Shown here: piece by piece, positions 28,149 through 37,668 of the stretch
How the letters are laid out: the number at the start of each line of letters is the position of its first letter
How positions within the stretch are numbered: position 1 is the first letter of the stretch
Assembly: GCA_016721875.1 (NCBI GenBank)
Contig: JADKHG010000005.1
Location: 144,318-208,317 of the forward strand
Direction: 5' to 3'
DNA length: 64,000 bases
Origin: Sphingomonadales bacterium
Lineage (GTDB): Bacteria > Pseudomonadota > Alphaproteobacteria > Sphingomonadales > Sphingomonadaceae
The notes under the pieces: generated by a model
Told to the model about the DNA's origin: nothing
Seen by the model: the letters and a program-made list of their open reading frames with translations, nothing else
Database searches by the model: none
Position numbers and translations under genes: made by a program

Positions 28149-28820
28149 TTAGAAATCGACCAACTCATAATAGGGCGGCGGGGTTACGCCTTCCATCCGT
28201 TCAGACAGCAAGGGGCGGAAGCTGGGGCGGCTTTTGAACATGGAATACCATGCCTTTGCCTGCTCATGTCCGCTCCAGTCGATCCCGCCCAGATAGTCGG
28301 CAACCGAGATTTGCGCGGCGGCGGCCATATCGGCGAGGCTCATCGTTGCCCCCGCCATCCACGCACGGTGGTCGATCAGATAGTCGATATAATCAAGATG
28401 ACCGTTCGCCAATCGCATCGCTTCACGCAAGACCGAGCTGTCGGGTGGTTGGCGGTTGACGATCCGTTTCTTCATCCGCTCGTGCAGCAAGGGTGCCGTG
28501 ACATCACCGTAAAACTGTTGATCGAACCACGCGACCAGCCGCCGGATTTCCGCACGATAGGCAGCAGAGCCGCTGATCAGAGGCGTTTTTTCGTTGGTTT
28601 CTTCAAGATATTCGCAGATCGCAACCGAATCGGCGAGTGTCAGCCCGCGCGCTTCATCGAGCATCACCGGCGTGCGTGCCGCCGGGTTCATGTGGAGAAA
28701 TTCATCGCGATAGTCCCAGGGATTTTCGCGCACCAGACTATAGGCAATACCCTTTTCGCCCATCAACAGGCGGACCTTGCGCGAAAAGGGGCAAAGCGGA
28801 AATTGCAGAAGTTGCCACAT
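28149..28820 (-). CDS. Glutathione S-transferase family protein
   Basis: 223 residues. The thioredoxin-like N-terminal domain begins MWQLLQFPLCPFSRKVRLLMGEKG, with a CPFS motif at residues 10-13. The cis-Pro region is RTPVML and the SNAIL-like motif is LADSVAICEYLEE. An all-helical C-terminal domain follows. The CPxS arrangement resembles the beta/omega-type bacterial GSTs. Substrate unknown. It is 28 bp before the secreted-protein gene and could be cotranscribed with it. Confidence 0.88.
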   Translation of the reverse strand: MWQLLQFPLCPFSRKVRLLMGEKGIAYSLVRENPWDYRDEFLHMNPAARTPVMLDEARGLTLADSVAICEYLEETNEKTPLISGSAAYRAEIRRLVAWFDQQFYGDVTAPLLHERMKKRIVNRQPPDSSVLREAMRLANGHLDYIDYLIDHRAWMAGATMSLADMAAAAQISVADYLGGIDWSGHEQAKAWYSMFKSRPSFRPLLSERMEGVTPPPYYELVDF

Positions 28821-28885
28821 GCCAATGCTGTTAGGCAGGATCGCAAGTAAAGGGAAGGCCTTGTCTGGGCCGCAAACTCAATAAA

Positions 28886-29095
28886 TCAGTGGATTGTGCC
28901 CAGACTTGTTTCGAGACTGAGCAGGATTACCAATCGCTCGATCTGACGCCAGCGACAAAACATGATGTGATTGCCCGTTGTGCGGCTGGCTGTCGCACGT
29001 TCGGCGGCCTCAAGCCCCGCAGCATTGCCAAACTGGGCAAGCAGCGCCTCTGCCTCTGCGACATCGCGGCGTTCGACATAAAGCGGCAAATACAT
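28886..29095 (-). CDS. Conserved small protein of unknown function
   Basis: 69 residues from the ATG at 29095 (MYLPLYVERRDVAEAEALLAQ); a GAGG lies 12 bases upstream. The pattern TGNHIMFCRWRQIERLVILL near the C-terminus resembles a small-protein type common in sphingomonads, but I cannot name a function. It is soluble and helical. A perfect 8-bp hairpin (CAGACGGG/CCCGTCTG, 29128-29154) lies in its 5' region. Confidence 0.6.
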   Translation of the reverse strand: MYLPLYVERRDVAEAEALLAQFGNAAGLEAAERATASRTTGNHIMFCRWRQIERLVILLSLETSLGTIH

Positions 29096-29291
29096 CGTTT
29101 CGCACAATCCTCAGTTCAGGCAAGACACAGACGGGCTGGGGTGCAACCCGTCTGCACAACCGCTTATGCCGTGAAGCAATGGAGGAACCCTCTCGGCAAT
29201 TGGTTACCCGGATATTAGCTAGTATTTCCGCAATGGTCCGCTGCACAAATGACGCTTGCCGAAAAGCTGCTTATGGTGTCAGAAGGCGCGC

Positions 29292-29492
29292 ATGACCGAA
29301 CTTGAAACGCTTTCTTCAAAGCCGCCTGCGCGCCCGCGACTTGCCGGTGGCATATTTCTGCTAATCGGGCCCATTATCGGGATAATCGGCGGCATTGCTC
29401 TGCGCGAGCCGTCTCTGGGAATGATCGCCGGGCTTGCCGGAGGCGGCTTGCTCGCTGTGCTGGTCTGGCTCTTTGATCGCAAGCGCGGCTGA
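29292..29492 (+). CDS. Small two-helix membrane protein
   Basis: 66 residues from the ATG at 29292. Two hydrophobic segments (GGIFLLIGPIIGIIGGIA and LGMIAGLAGGGLLAVLVWLF) are separated by a short charged turn and end in DRKRG. It lies 12 bp upstream of the sorbosone dehydrogenase-like gene and is probably cotranscribed. Many alphaproteobacteria carry comparable small membrane proteins; function unknown. Confidence 0.7.
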   Translation: MTELETLSSKPPARPRLAGGIFLLIGPIIGIIGGIALREPSLGMIAGLAGGGLLAVLVWLFDRKRG

Positions 29493-29504
29493 AAGGAATA
29501 AACC

Positions 29505-30826
29505 ATGTGGAAACATATCCGTAACTTCACCATCTTGCTGTTGATCGCGGCAATTGGCGGCTTTTGGTATATCAGCCGCCCCGATGTGGCGCAGGTGCCG
29601 ATGGAGAAACTGGTTGGTCCGTCTCCCTTGATCACCGATCCGCGTGAGCAAATGTTCCCGACAGTTGCGGTAGCAGAAATCGACAGCTGGAAAGCGGGTG
29701 AAGCACCCAAGGCGGCGGAAGGTCTGATCGTCGAACGCTTTGCCGAAAAGCTCGATCATCCGCGCAATATGGTCGTGCTGCCCAATGGCGACATATTGGT
29801 GGCTGAAACCAAGGCCCCTCCCGGGCATATGGGTAAGGGACTGGTCGCATGGATCGGACGGAAATTGATGGACAAGGCAGGTTCGACCGGGCCGTCTGCA
29901 AACCGCATCACTTTGCTTCGCGACGCCGATGGCGATGGAAAACCCGAACTGCGTTCAACCTTCCTGAAAGGGCTGAACTCACCCTTTGGCATCGCATTGG
30001 TTGGCAACACCTTATATGTCGCGAACACCGATGCAGTTCTGTCCTTCCCTTATAAGGAAGGCGCAACCAGCATCAGCGCGCCCGGCAAGAAGGTAATGAG
30101 CCTGAACGCCAAATTGCCCAACAACCACTGGACGCGCAACCTTGCGGCCAGTGCCGATGGCAGCAAGCTTTACATCGCTGTCGGATCGAACAGCAATATC
30201 GCAGAAAACGGACTCGAAGCAGAAAAAGGCCGTGCGCGGGTCATCGAACTCGACCTGAAAACCATGAAGAACCGCGCTTTCGCCAGCGGCCTGCGCAACC
30301 CCGTGGGGCTTGCCTGGGATGCCAATGGCGTGCTGTGGACCGTCGTCAACGACCGCGACATGCTCGGTTCCGACCTCGTACCCGACTATCTGACCAGAGT
30401 GGAAGAGGCAGCCGATTTCGGCTGGCCACACCATTATTGGCGCTACACCGACTTCCGTGTCAAACCGCGAATGGAAGAAAAGCGCCAATATGAACGCCGC
30501 CCCGATTATGCACTCGGCCCGCATGTCGCAGCGCTTGACCAGCCTTTGCCGACAAGGCGAAGCTGGGTGGCGCCTTTACCGAAGGAGCCTTCATTGCCCG
30601 CCATGGGTCGTGGAACCGGTCACCGCCGTCGGGCTATGATGTCGTTTTCGTCCGCTTTGAAAAAGGCCGGCCTGTCGGGCAACCAATCCCGGTGCTGACT
30701 GGTTTCCTGACCAAAGACGGCAAAGCCAAAGGCCGCCCGACAATGGTTACAGTGGATAAGTCCGGCGCATTGCTGCTCAGCGATGATGTTAGCAATATTA
30801 TTTGGCGGGTGCGCGCGAAGGGTTGA
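29505..30826 (+). CDS. L-sorbosone dehydrogenase-like / PQQ-type sugar dehydrogenase; frame broken near 30546
   Basis: About 441 residues. An N-terminal membrane anchor (FTILLLIAAIGGFWYIS) precedes a six-bladed propeller with HPRNMVVLPNGDILVAET, SPFGIALVGNTLYVANT, ASADGSKLYIAVGSNSN and GLRNPVGLAWDANGVLWTVVN, diagnostic of the glucose/sorbosone dehydrogenase family. As written the frame closes at 30698. One T added at 30545-30547 restores LDQPFADKAKLGGAF and carries the frame to TGA 30826, recovering ARHGSWNRSPPSGYDVVFV and IWRVRAKG. Acts in the periplasm; substrate and PQQ dependence are inferred. Confidence 0.85.
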
Positions 30827-30890
30827 TTGCGCTGATGCGTTAGGGGGTATCGCCCCGAAAAATTGGGGGCCTTGGTAATGAAGGATCCCT

Positions 30891-32306
30891 ATGCGCAACG
30901 ATGAAGCCATTGCCCTGAACCGGTTCGGGCTGGGCGCAACGCCCGGCTCGGCCCTTGGAGCAAACCCGCACAAAGCGCTGCTCAATCAGTTCGACAGCTT
31001 TGATCCCCGACCGCCGCTGATTGCGGCACAGCCTGCCCGCGCCGAATTGGTTTCGGCACTGAGCGAAGTCCGTGAGGAAAAACAGCAACGTAAGGCAGCT
31101 GCCCAAACCGACATGGCAGCCGATGCCGAAAAAACACCGCTTCCCGCGCGCAGGGCGGTCCGCAAGGATTATGTGTCGGCCGTCCACGCCCGCCTGCAAA
31201 CCGCGCTGTCATCGCCGACGAGCTTTGCCGAGCGGCTGGTGCATTTCTGGGCCAATCATTTCGCGGTATCGATCGAAAAGATCGCCATATTTGGACTGGC
31301 GGGCAATTTTGAATTTGAAGCTATTCGCCCGCATATTTTTGGCCGTTTCGCCAATCTGCTTCACGCATCGACCTACCATCCCGCGATGCTGCTTTATCTG
31401 GATCAGGCGCAATCGGTTGGACCGAACAGCAAGATTGCACAGCGTGTCGGCGCGCGTGGAAAGCGCGACATTGGTCTCAACGAAAATCTGGCGCGCGAGA
31501 TATTGGAACTGCACACGCTTAGCGACCGCAGCGCCTACAGCCAGACCGATGTCACCGAATTTGCTCGCGCGATGACGGGACTGACCGTTGGGGGGCTGGG
31601 CCGCGCCCGTTTTCAGAGGCTGACCGGCAATAGCAAGCCCGGAGAGGCGGTCTTCGTAGAGGCCATGCACGAGCCCGGCAAACGCACCATAGTCGGTCAA
31701 ACTTATGCGCAGGGCGGCGAAAAGGCGTTAGGCGCGATCCTGTCCGATCTCTCTACCAACCGCGCGACCGCACGGCACATCGCCACAAAATTGGCGCGGC
31801 ATTTTGTCGCCGACCTGCCCCCGGCGACACTGGTGGCAAAGCTTGAGGCGAGCTTCCTCAAAACCGGCGGCGATTTGCCATCGCTTTATCGCACTTTGAT
31901 CGAGGCACCCGAAAGCTGGGCACCGCAACAGGCGAAATTCAAAAATCCGTGGGAGTGGACGGTTTCGGCGTTGCGCGCGCTTGGTGTCACCGAAATGCCC
32001 GGACGCGAACAAGCCGCTGTCGCACTGTTCAACCAGATGGGGCAGCCAGTCTGGAAACCGGGATCACCCAAAGGCTATGGCGATGTTGCCGCAGACTGGG
32101 CGGGTCCTGCCGGACTACTGCGCCGGGTCGAGACCGCCGGGCGTTTCGCACGACTGGCGGCGAACCGAGTCGATGCACGCAATCTGGCCCCTGATATCCT
32201 CGGCGACGCCCTGACCAAAACCACCGCCGAACATATCGCGCGCGCCGAAAGTCCCGAACAGGGTCTGGCGCTGATGCTTGTCGCACCTGAATTTCTGCGG
32301 AGATAA
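30891..32306 (+). CDS. DUF1800 family protein
   Basis: 471 residues. Family signatures: ALNRFGLGATPG at the N-terminus, LVHFWANHFAVS, NENLAREILELHTL and FARAMTGLTVGG. The function of DUF1800 is unknown; it is nearly always paired with DUF1501, as here. No clear signal peptide is seen. It starts 64 bp after the sorbosone dehydrogenase-like gene and 4 bp before the DUF1501 gene, so the three probably form one unit. Confidence 0.9.
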   Translation: MRNDEAIALNRFGLGATPGSALGANPHKALLNQFDSFDPRPPLIAAQPARAELVSALSEVREEKQQRKAAAQTDMAADAEKTPLPARRAVRKDYVSAVHARLQTALSSPTSFAERLVHFWANHFAVSIEKIAIFGLAGNFEFEAIRPHIFGRFANLLHASTYHPAMLLYLDQAQSVGPNSKIAQRVGARGKRDIGLNENLAREILELHTLSDRSAYSQTDVTEFARAMTGLTVGGLGRARFQRLTGNSKPGEAVFVEAMHEPGKRTIVGQTYAQGGEKALGAILSDLSTNRATARHIATKLARHFVADLPPATLVAKLEASFLKTGGDLPSLYRTLIEAPESWAPQQAKFKNPWEWTVSALRALGVTEMPGREQAAVALFNQMGQPVWKPGSPKGYGDVAADWAGPAGLLRRVETAGRFARLAANRVDARNLAPDILGDALTKTTAEHIARAESPEQGLALMLVAPEFLRR

Positions 32307-32310
32307 GACC

Positions 32311-33432
32311 ATGATCAATCGTCGCAAACTGATCCTATCCGGCCTTGCGGGTGCGGGAACATTGCTCGCCCCACGTATCGCCTTTGCCGCCGCCGAAACC
32401 GACCGACGCTTCATTTTCATCATCCAGCGCGGCGCTGCCGATGGCCTAGCCATACTCGCCCCGACCGGAGACCCTGCCTTTGCCGCTGCTCGCGGAGATC
32501 TGGCCGCCAATGCCGCCAGTGGTGCAAAGCTGGACAGCCTGTTCACGCTGCATCCTGCCCTTGCAACTGGCGCAGAACTGTTCCGCAACAAACAGGCGCT
32601 GTTCGCGCATGCCATTGCCTCGGGCTATCGCGAACGCTCGCATTTTGACGGGCAGAATATGCTCGAAACCGCTGGGACGCGTCCATATGCGCGTGATGAT
32701 GGCTGGATAAACCGGCTGCTGGCACTGCTTCCAAAAGGCGAAAGCAAAGCGCTGGCACTGGCGACCGCAATTCCCCCTGCGCTGCGCGGTCCGGTCACCG
32801 TATCCAGCTATGCTCCATCGCGCCTACCCGATGCCGACAGCGCGCTGCTCGAACGCGTGGCCATGCTCTATGCCGAGGATGCACAGCTGGCACCTTTGTG
32901 GAGCAGTGCGGTACAGACCGAGGCGATGGCCGGTGCGGTCGATCCCGGCAACGGCCGCGGCGGAACCGCAACGGGTAAGCTGATTGCCAGCCTGATGGCT
33001 GGTGCCGATGGCGCGCGGGTTGCTATGGTCGAAACCACCGGTTGGGACACGCACATCAATCAGGAAGGGCGTCTGGGAAATGTGCTAAAGGGTATCGATG
33101 AGATGATCGCCGCCTTGCGCACCGACCTTGGCCCGGCATGGAGCAAGACAGTGATCTTGGTCGCGACCGAATTCGGACGCACCGTCCATGTTAACGGAAC
33201 GCGCGGCACCGACCACGGCACCGCTTCGGCAGCAATGCTGTTCGGCGGCAGTCTGGCAAAGGGTGGTCGGATTAACGCAGACTGGCCAGGCCTTGCTGCC
33301 GGGCAACTTTACGAAAGCCGCGATCTCAAACCGACGATGCGTTTCGAAGCACTGGTGACCGAAGCGCTGTCGGCGCATTACGGGATTGAACCAGAGCGAT
33401 TCCGGCGGACGGTTTTTCCGGATTACGCCTGA
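32311..33432 (+). CDS. DUF1501 family protein, Tat-exported
   Basis: 373 residues from the ATG at 32311. The N-terminus MINRRKLILSGLAGAGTLLAPRIAFA is a twin-arginine-type signal. The DUF1501 fold is alkaline-phosphatase/sulfatase-like, and conserved segments here are QRGAADGLA, DGQNMLETAG, WDTHINQ and TEFGRTVHVNG...DHG with possible metal ligands. The 4-bp spacing to DUF1800 suggests coexport or complex formation. The stop lies 3 bp from the convergent xth stop. Confidence 0.9.
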   Translation: MINRRKLILSGLAGAGTLLAPRIAFAAAETDRRFIFIIQRGAADGLAILAPTGDPAFAAARGDLAANAASGAKLDSLFTLHPALATGAELFRNKQALFAHAIASGYRERSHFDGQNMLETAGTRPYARDDGWINRLLALLPKGESKALALATAIPPALRGPVTVSSYAPSRLPDADSALLERVAMLYAEDAQLAPLWSSAVQTEAMAGAVDPGNGRGGTATGKLIASLMAGADGARVAMVETTGWDTHINQEGRLGNVLKGIDEMIAALRTDLGPAWSKTVILVATEFGRTVHVNGTRGTDHGTASAAMLFGGSLAKGGRINADWPGLAAGQLYESRDLKPTMRFEALVTEALSAHYGIEPERFRRTVFPDYA

Positions 33433-33435
33433 CAA

Positions 33436-34206
33436 TCAGTCCAATTCGACCCACACTGGGGCATGGTCGCTGGCTTTTTCCCGCGCGCGATGGTCCTTGT
33501 CGACACCGCAAGCCTGTAAGCGGTCCGCAACAGCTGGGCTCAAAAGAAAATGGTCGATGCGAAACCCATGGTCCTTCTGCCATGCGCCGGCCTGATAGTC
33601 CCAATAGGTCCACACCCCGCCTTGCGGATAATGGCTGGCGAGCGCGTCGGTCCAACCTTCGGCCAATATGCGGCGGTAGGCGGCGATGCTCTCGGGCTGA
33701 CGCAGTGCGTCGTCGAGCAACGCGGTGGGTGCCCAAATGTCGTGGCTATGCGGGATCACATTATAGTCGCCAGTCAGTACCACCGGAATTTCGAGTGCCA
33801 GAAGTTCAGCGGCGCGCGTGCGCAAACGTTCCATCCAACGCAGCTTATAGTCGAATTTTGGTCCCGGCTGCGGATTGCCATTGGGCAGATAAATGCTCGC
33901 GACGCGCAGACCGTTTACGTCGGCTTCCATATAGCGCGAATGCTCATCCTCAGGTTCGCCAAGGAGGCCACGTTGCACCTCTACCGGTTTGGCGTCGCGG
34001 GCAAGAATGGCGACACCGTTGAAGCTTTTCTGCCCATGCCGGATCGCCCCATAGCCGATGCGTTCAAATTCCTCGGCCGGAAAGCCTTCATCCTGCGTCT
34101 TGATTTCCTGCAAGCAGGCAATGTCGGGACGGGTTTCCTCAAGCCATTCAAGGAGCCGCGGCAGCCGCGCCTTGATACCGTTGATGTTGAATGTGGCGAT
34201 GCGCAT
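33436..34206 (-). CDS. xth: Exodeoxyribonuclease III
   Basis: 256 residues, starting MRIATFNINGIKARL. The endonuclease/exonuclease/phosphatase fold shows Glu in LQEIKTQD, the Asp-Asn pair in TGDYNVIP, and the terminal SDHAPVWVELD with the catalytic Asp-His. It removes AP sites and 3' blocks in base-excision repair. Length matches the family. Upstream on the same strand, 31 bp away, is erpA. Confidence 0.93.
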   Translation of the reverse strand: MRIATFNINGIKARLPRLLEWLEETRPDIACLQEIKTQDEGFPAEEFERIGYGAIRHGQKSFNGVAILARDAKPVEVQRGLLGEPEDEHSRYMEADVNGLRVASIYLPNGNPQPGPKFDYKLRWMERLRTRAAELLALEIPVVLTGDYNVIPHSHDIWAPTALLDDALRQPESIAAYRRILAEGWTDALASHYPQGGVWTYWDYQAGAWQKDHGFRIDHFLLSPAVADRLQACGVDKDHRAREKASDHAPVWVELD

Positions 34207-34237
34207 GGCCTGACCCTAGCGACGGGTCCGGCCGGTA

Positions 34238-34582
34238 TCAAACCGAAAAGCTTGATCCGCAGCCACAGCCCGAGGCTGCATTGGGGTTAGTCACCTGAAA
34301 ACTTTTGCCGCCCAGCGACTCGACGAAATCGACCGCCGAGCCACGCACCAGATCGAGGCTGACCGGATCAACCACCAGCGTGGCGTCACCTTCGCTGGTG
34401 ACAATGTCGTCTGCGTCGATGCCCTCGGCCAGACCGAAGCGATATTGAAAGCCAGAACAGCCGCCTCCCTCTACCGACAAACGCAAATGCGCAGGCTTGC
34501 CCAGTTTCGCAGCAATTTCAGAAACGCGGCGTGCAGCATTGGGCAACAGGATGATGTCGGAGACTGCATTCATGACTGACAT
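34238..34582 (-). CDS. erpA: Iron-sulfur cluster insertion protein ErpA (A-type carrier)
   Basis: 114 residues from the ATG at 34582 (MSVMNAVSDI); a second ATG at 34573 is equally possible. The three cluster-binding cysteines are in GGGCSGFQY and GCGCGSSF. It passes Fe-S clusters to apoproteins. The open frame upstream has low-complexity proline/leucine coding and is not part of the protein. It is followed on the same strand by xth. Confidence 0.9.
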   Translation of the reverse strand: MSVMNAVSDIILLPNAARRVSEIAAKLGKPAHLRLSVEGGGCSGFQYRFGLAEGIDADDIVTSEGDATLVVDPVSLDLVRGSAVDFVESLGGKSFQVTNPNAASGCGCGSSFSV

Positions 34583-34642
34583 GTAGGGATTGGTAGTGCG
34601 CAGAGCAAGCGGCACGCGCAACAGTGGGAGCGGGAGCGGGAG

Positions 34643-34686
34643 CAAACAAAAAGGGGGGCAGAACGTTGCCGTCCTATGCGCCCCCC
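34643..34686 (-). terminator. Intrinsic terminator of the M23 peptidase unit
   Basis: On the minus strand GGGGGGC (34686-34680) pairs with GCCCCCC (34659-34653) around a 20-nt loop and is followed by TTTTTGTTT. It lies 46 bp after the M23 peptidase stop and ends the leftward tauE-DUF455-M23 unit before erpA. Confidence 0.75.
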
Positions 34687-34731
34687 AAATCTACACCCTC
34701 TCCCAAAGGTGATGCGTTACGGTCGGGCGAC

Positions 34732-35556
34732 CTACTCGGTCGGACCGCCCATTGCTTCGGTATCATTAACCTTTGCTGCAAGCAACCGATTTGATTCAGG
34801 TGCAGCAACGGCTAGGAACGATGTCGGGTTGATCGCTTCGCCAGCGATGCGCACTTCATAGTGCAAATGGCTGCCGGTTGAACGGCCGGTCGAGCCCATG
34901 AAGCCAATCAGATCGCCTTTGCGAACACGCTGGCCAGCATAGACGTTCAAAGCCGACATGTGACCGTAGCGGGTCTGAATTTCATTGCCATGTTCGACTT
35001 CGATGAACTTACCATAGCCGCGGACCCATTGGGCACGACCGATTGTACCGTCGGCGGTTGCATAGATCGGCGTACCAACAGGTCCGCGAATATCGATGCC
35101 TTTGTGATTGCGGCTGGCGCCACGGGTCGGCGCACGGCGCGGACCGAAATTGCTCGAGAAATCCATCTTGTCGACCGGGTTGATCGAGGGGATCGAAACT
35201 TCGACGCGGTTTTGTACGCCTTTGATACGGCCCCAGCTGCTGTGCAGCGAACGGAATTCGGGGTCGGACACGCCAAGCGCGGTCTTGTTGGCTTCTACAT
35301 CCTCGGGATTGATGCGGAAGCTGTCGGATGCCGCCGCCGAAGCGGTTGCGGCCGAAGCCGACGTCATCGCCGTGGAGGCGAAAACCAGAGCGCTGCTTGC
35401 AAACAACACTTTTCCGATCAGTGATTGGCCTTTGGCCAAAGCGCTGCGTACCATGAGTGTGATATTGCCCTTTAATTTGCGACCCGCATCACCGAAACGA
35501 TACGAACTGCTTGACCCAAAAACAGGCAGTTTTTCTGCCCACCCCTTATTGATCAT
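34732..35556 (-). CDS. M23 family metallopeptidase, membrane-anchored
   Basis: 274 residues from the ATG at 35556, which overlaps the DUF455 stop (ATGA). A basic cytosolic N-terminus precedes a signal anchor (IGKVLFASSALVFASTAM). The LytM domain has the zinc ligands in RNHKGIDI (HxxxD) and HLHYEVR (HxH). It probably cleaves or remodels peptidoglycan in the periplasm. An alternative start at 35454 would shorten the cytosolic tail. No coiled coil is present, unlike EnvC/NlpD types. Confidence 0.88.
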   Translation of the reverse strand: MINKGWAEKLPVFGSSSSYRFGDAGRKLKGNITLMVRSALAKGQSLIGKVLFASSALVFASTAMTSASAATASAAASDSFRINPEDVEANKTALGVSDPEFRSLHSSWGRIKGVQNRVEVSIPSINPVDKMDFSSNFGPRRAPTRGASRNHKGIDIRGPVGTPIYATADGTIGRAQWVRGYGKFIEVEHGNEIQTRYGHMSALNVYAGQRVRKGDLIGFMGSTGRSTGSHLHYEVRIAGEAINPTSFLAVAAPESNRLLAAKVNDTEAMGGPTE

Positions 35557-36371
35557 GGGTCTAGGCGGTCGGGTTCGGGCATTGCAACCCACGCGTAATA
35601 ATCGCGCGTTAAACCGGCCTTTGAACGCGCCGAGTCGTTGAACGGAGGCTTAACGGACCCGCGAAAGTGGCTTTCAAGCTTGTGTTTCCAGGTCTCGACA
35701 GGATTCGCCCCCGCGCTGCGGCAAGCCGATTCAAACCATTTCGTCCCCGCACCGACATGGCGGATTTCGTCGTGAAAAATGCGGTTCAGGATGCGCGCCG
35801 AAGCCGAATCACCTTGTGCCTCGAATCGGGTAATTGTTGCTGGTGTGACGTCGAGCCCACGCGCCTCGAGCACCATAGGTACAATCGCCAGCCGGGCGAG
35901 TGTGTCGTGCCGGGTTTCATACGCGGCCTCCCATAGGCCATCATGTGCGGGCATTGCGCCATAATGGCTGCCCAATTGCTGTAACCTGCGATCGAGCAAA
36001 GCGAAATGCATCGCTTCGTCAGCTCCTACATGCAGCCAGTCATCGGCAAATTCGCGCGGGAATTCGGCGCCGAACCGCCCGACCAGATCAAAGGCAAGGT
36101 CGATCGCGACAAATTCGATATGAGCAAAGGCGTGGAGCATTGCGATCCGCGCGCGTTCTGACCCGGCCCGGCGGCGCTTGGGCATGAAGCGTGGAGCAAG
36201 CAATTCGGGATGCGCCGGTCGGTTGGGGAAATCGGGCATTGCCGCGTCAAAACTGTGCGCAATCCGCCCCAGCCGCCAGTCACGCGCAACCGCACGGGCA
36301 CGCATCAGCTTTGCCGTCGGTTCGGCGGTCTGCAGCACTGAACAACAGGCTTCTCCCAAACTCAAAACCAC
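35553..36371 (-). CDS. DUF455 ferritin-like protein
   Basis: About 272 residues. The ferritin-like helices carry Glu/His ligands: HIEFVAIDLAFD, ADEAMHFALLD, and HDEIRHVGAGTKWFE, consistent with a diiron site, as in the DUF455 family (COG2833). No ATG fits the N-terminus: GTG at 36371 or TTG at 36365 are the likely starts, both overlapping the tauE stop. Its stop overlaps the M23 start. Function is unknown; oxidase or rRNA/tRNA-modification roles have been suggested for relatives. Confidence 0.82.
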   Translation of the reverse strand: MVLSLGEACCSVLQTAEPTAKLMRARAVARDWRLGRIAHSFDAAMPDFPNRPAHPELLAPRFMPKRRRAGSERARIAMLHAFAHIEFVAIDLAFDLVGRFGAEFPREFADDWLHVGADEAMHFALLDRRLQQLGSHYGAMPAHDGLWEAAYETRHDTLARLAIVPMVLEARGLDVTPATITRFEAQGDSASARILNRIFHDEIRHVGAGTKWFESACRSAGANPVETWKHKLESHFRGSVKPPFNDSARSKAGLTRDYYAWVAMPEPDRLDP

Positions 36372-37108
36372 AATTGCGCCGCCTTCCAAAGGTAGAACAG
36401 CCCTATGGCGGTGACGATCCATGCGGTCCAGCGTTTGAAATTGGCGTCGCTCAGCCGGTCGAGCACCCAACCGCCCGCCGTCGTCCCCAGCATAGAGGCA
36501 GGAATGGCGAGCGCGAACAGCCACCAGGGCGGCACCCCGCCTTTGCCTGCGACCAGCATCGGCGCGCCATAGACGATGATCTTTGCCAAATGGCTGAAAA
36601 CCTGCGTCGCCGCCTTGGTCGCGACAATCTGGTGCCGGTTGAGCGCGGTGCGCACGAAGAAAATATCGAGCAGTGGCCCTGCCACACCCGCGCTGAGGTT
36701 TAAGGCAGTCACCAGAAAGCCCGAAACCAGCGCGTGCGAAGGTTTTGATGCATCCAATTGCAGCCAGTTTTTGGGCAGCCACACCAGCATCGGCACCAGA
36801 CCGAGCAGCAGGAAAAGCAAGGGCTTTGACGGGACAAAGGCTACCGCAAGCACAACCCCTGCGGCGACCGCCGATGCCAGTGCATAATTCCACAAAATCG
36901 GCCATCTGATATGCTGGCGGTGGAGCACCGCACGCCAGCCATTGGCGACCAGTTGCAACAAGCCATGCGTCACGAAGGCTGCCGAAACCGGCAGCATCAG
37001 CGCCAGCACCCCCATCAGCACCAACCCGCCCGCCATGCCGAAAATCCCCGACAGCAGGGCTGTCAGAAAGGCTGTGACGACGAGGAGGAGGGCGGCGAGG
37101 GTGGTCAA
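36362..37108 (-). CDS. TauE/SafE family membrane permease
   Basis: 248 residues with about eight hydrophobic helices and the family N-terminus GIFGMAGGLVLMG plus NLSAGVAGPLLDIFF at the start of the second half, the inverted duplication of TauE/SafE carriers. Relatives export sulfonates or sulfite-type anions. It heads a coupled leftward unit with DUF455 and M23. A REP-like inverted repeat separates it from bcp upstream. Confidence 0.85.
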   Translation of the reverse strand: MTTLAALLLVVTAFLTALLSGIFGMAGGLVLMGVLALMLPVSAAFVTHGLLQLVANGWRAVLHRQHIRWPILWNYALASAVAAGVVLAVAFVPSKPLLFLLLGLVPMLVWLPKNWLQLDASKPSHALVSGFLVTALNLSAGVAGPLLDIFFVRTALNRHQIVATKAATQVFSHLAKIIVYGAPMLVAGKGGVPPWWLFALAIPASMLGTTAGGWVLDRLSDANFKRWTAWIVTAIGLFYLWKAAQLWF

Positions 37109-37123
37109 AATCTATCTATTTTT

Positions 37124-37194
37124 CCGTTCGCATCGAGCGTAGTCGAGATGCCCCGCACCCTTCACGGTGTCTCGACTTCGCTCGACACGAACGG
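37124..37194. repeat. REP-like inverted repeat, second type
   Basis: Arms CCGTTCG..TCGAGCG.AGTCGAGA (37124-37152) and its near complement (37166-37194) match at about 24 of 29 positions. It lies between bcp and tauE, both leftward, where it may terminate or separate their transcripts. The TCGAGCG core differs from the CTGAGC/TGTCGAAG core of the element at 5525. Confidence 0.7.
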
Positions 37195-37209
37195 AACCTC
37201 GAATAACCA

Positions 37210-37668
37210 TCAAAGCCCCTGCACCGCCGCCAACACCTCTTCGGCATGCCCCTTGACCTTAACCTTGCGCCAGACACGGGCGACTTTGCCGTCCTTGCCG
37301 ATCAGGAATGTGCAGCGTTCGATGCCCATATATTTCTTACCATAAAGCGATTTTTCGACCCAGACGCCCATCTGTTCGGTCGCATCACTTTCCTCATCAG
37401 ACAGCAGGCTCACCGTCAGTCCATATTTGTCGGCAAATTTGGCGAGTTTTGCCGGTGTGTCCTTCGACATGCCATAGACCGTGACGCCTGCTTTCCGAAA
37501 TTCGGCCGCTAGCGCCGTGAAATCCTTTGCCTCGTTGGTGCAGCCCGGCGTGTCGGCCTTGGGGTAATAATAGAGGACAAAGGGCCCTTTGAGATCAGCC
37601 AGCGCAACTGCATTTCCGGCGCTGTCTTTCACACTCACCGTGGGTAGGGTTTCGCCTATATCAGTCAT
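37210..37668 (-). CDS. bcp: Thioredoxin-dependent peroxiredoxin (BCP family)
   Basis: 152 residues from the ATG at 37668, which overlaps the glnE stop (ATGA). The peroxidatic Cys is in DTPGCTNEAKDF and no second Cys follows five residues later (CTNEA), so it is a 1-Cys or alternative 2-Cys type; another Cys is in IERCTFLI. It reduces peroxides using thioredoxin. Coupling with glnE is common in sphingomonads. Confidence 0.92.
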   Translation of the reverse strand: MTDIGETLPTVSVKDSAGNAVALADLKGPFVLYYYPKADTPGCTNEAKDFTALAAEFRKAGVTVYGMSKDTPAKLAKFADKYGLTVSLLSDEESDATEQMGVWVEKSLYGKKYMGIERCTFLIGKDGKVARVWRKVKVKGHAEEVLAAVQGL

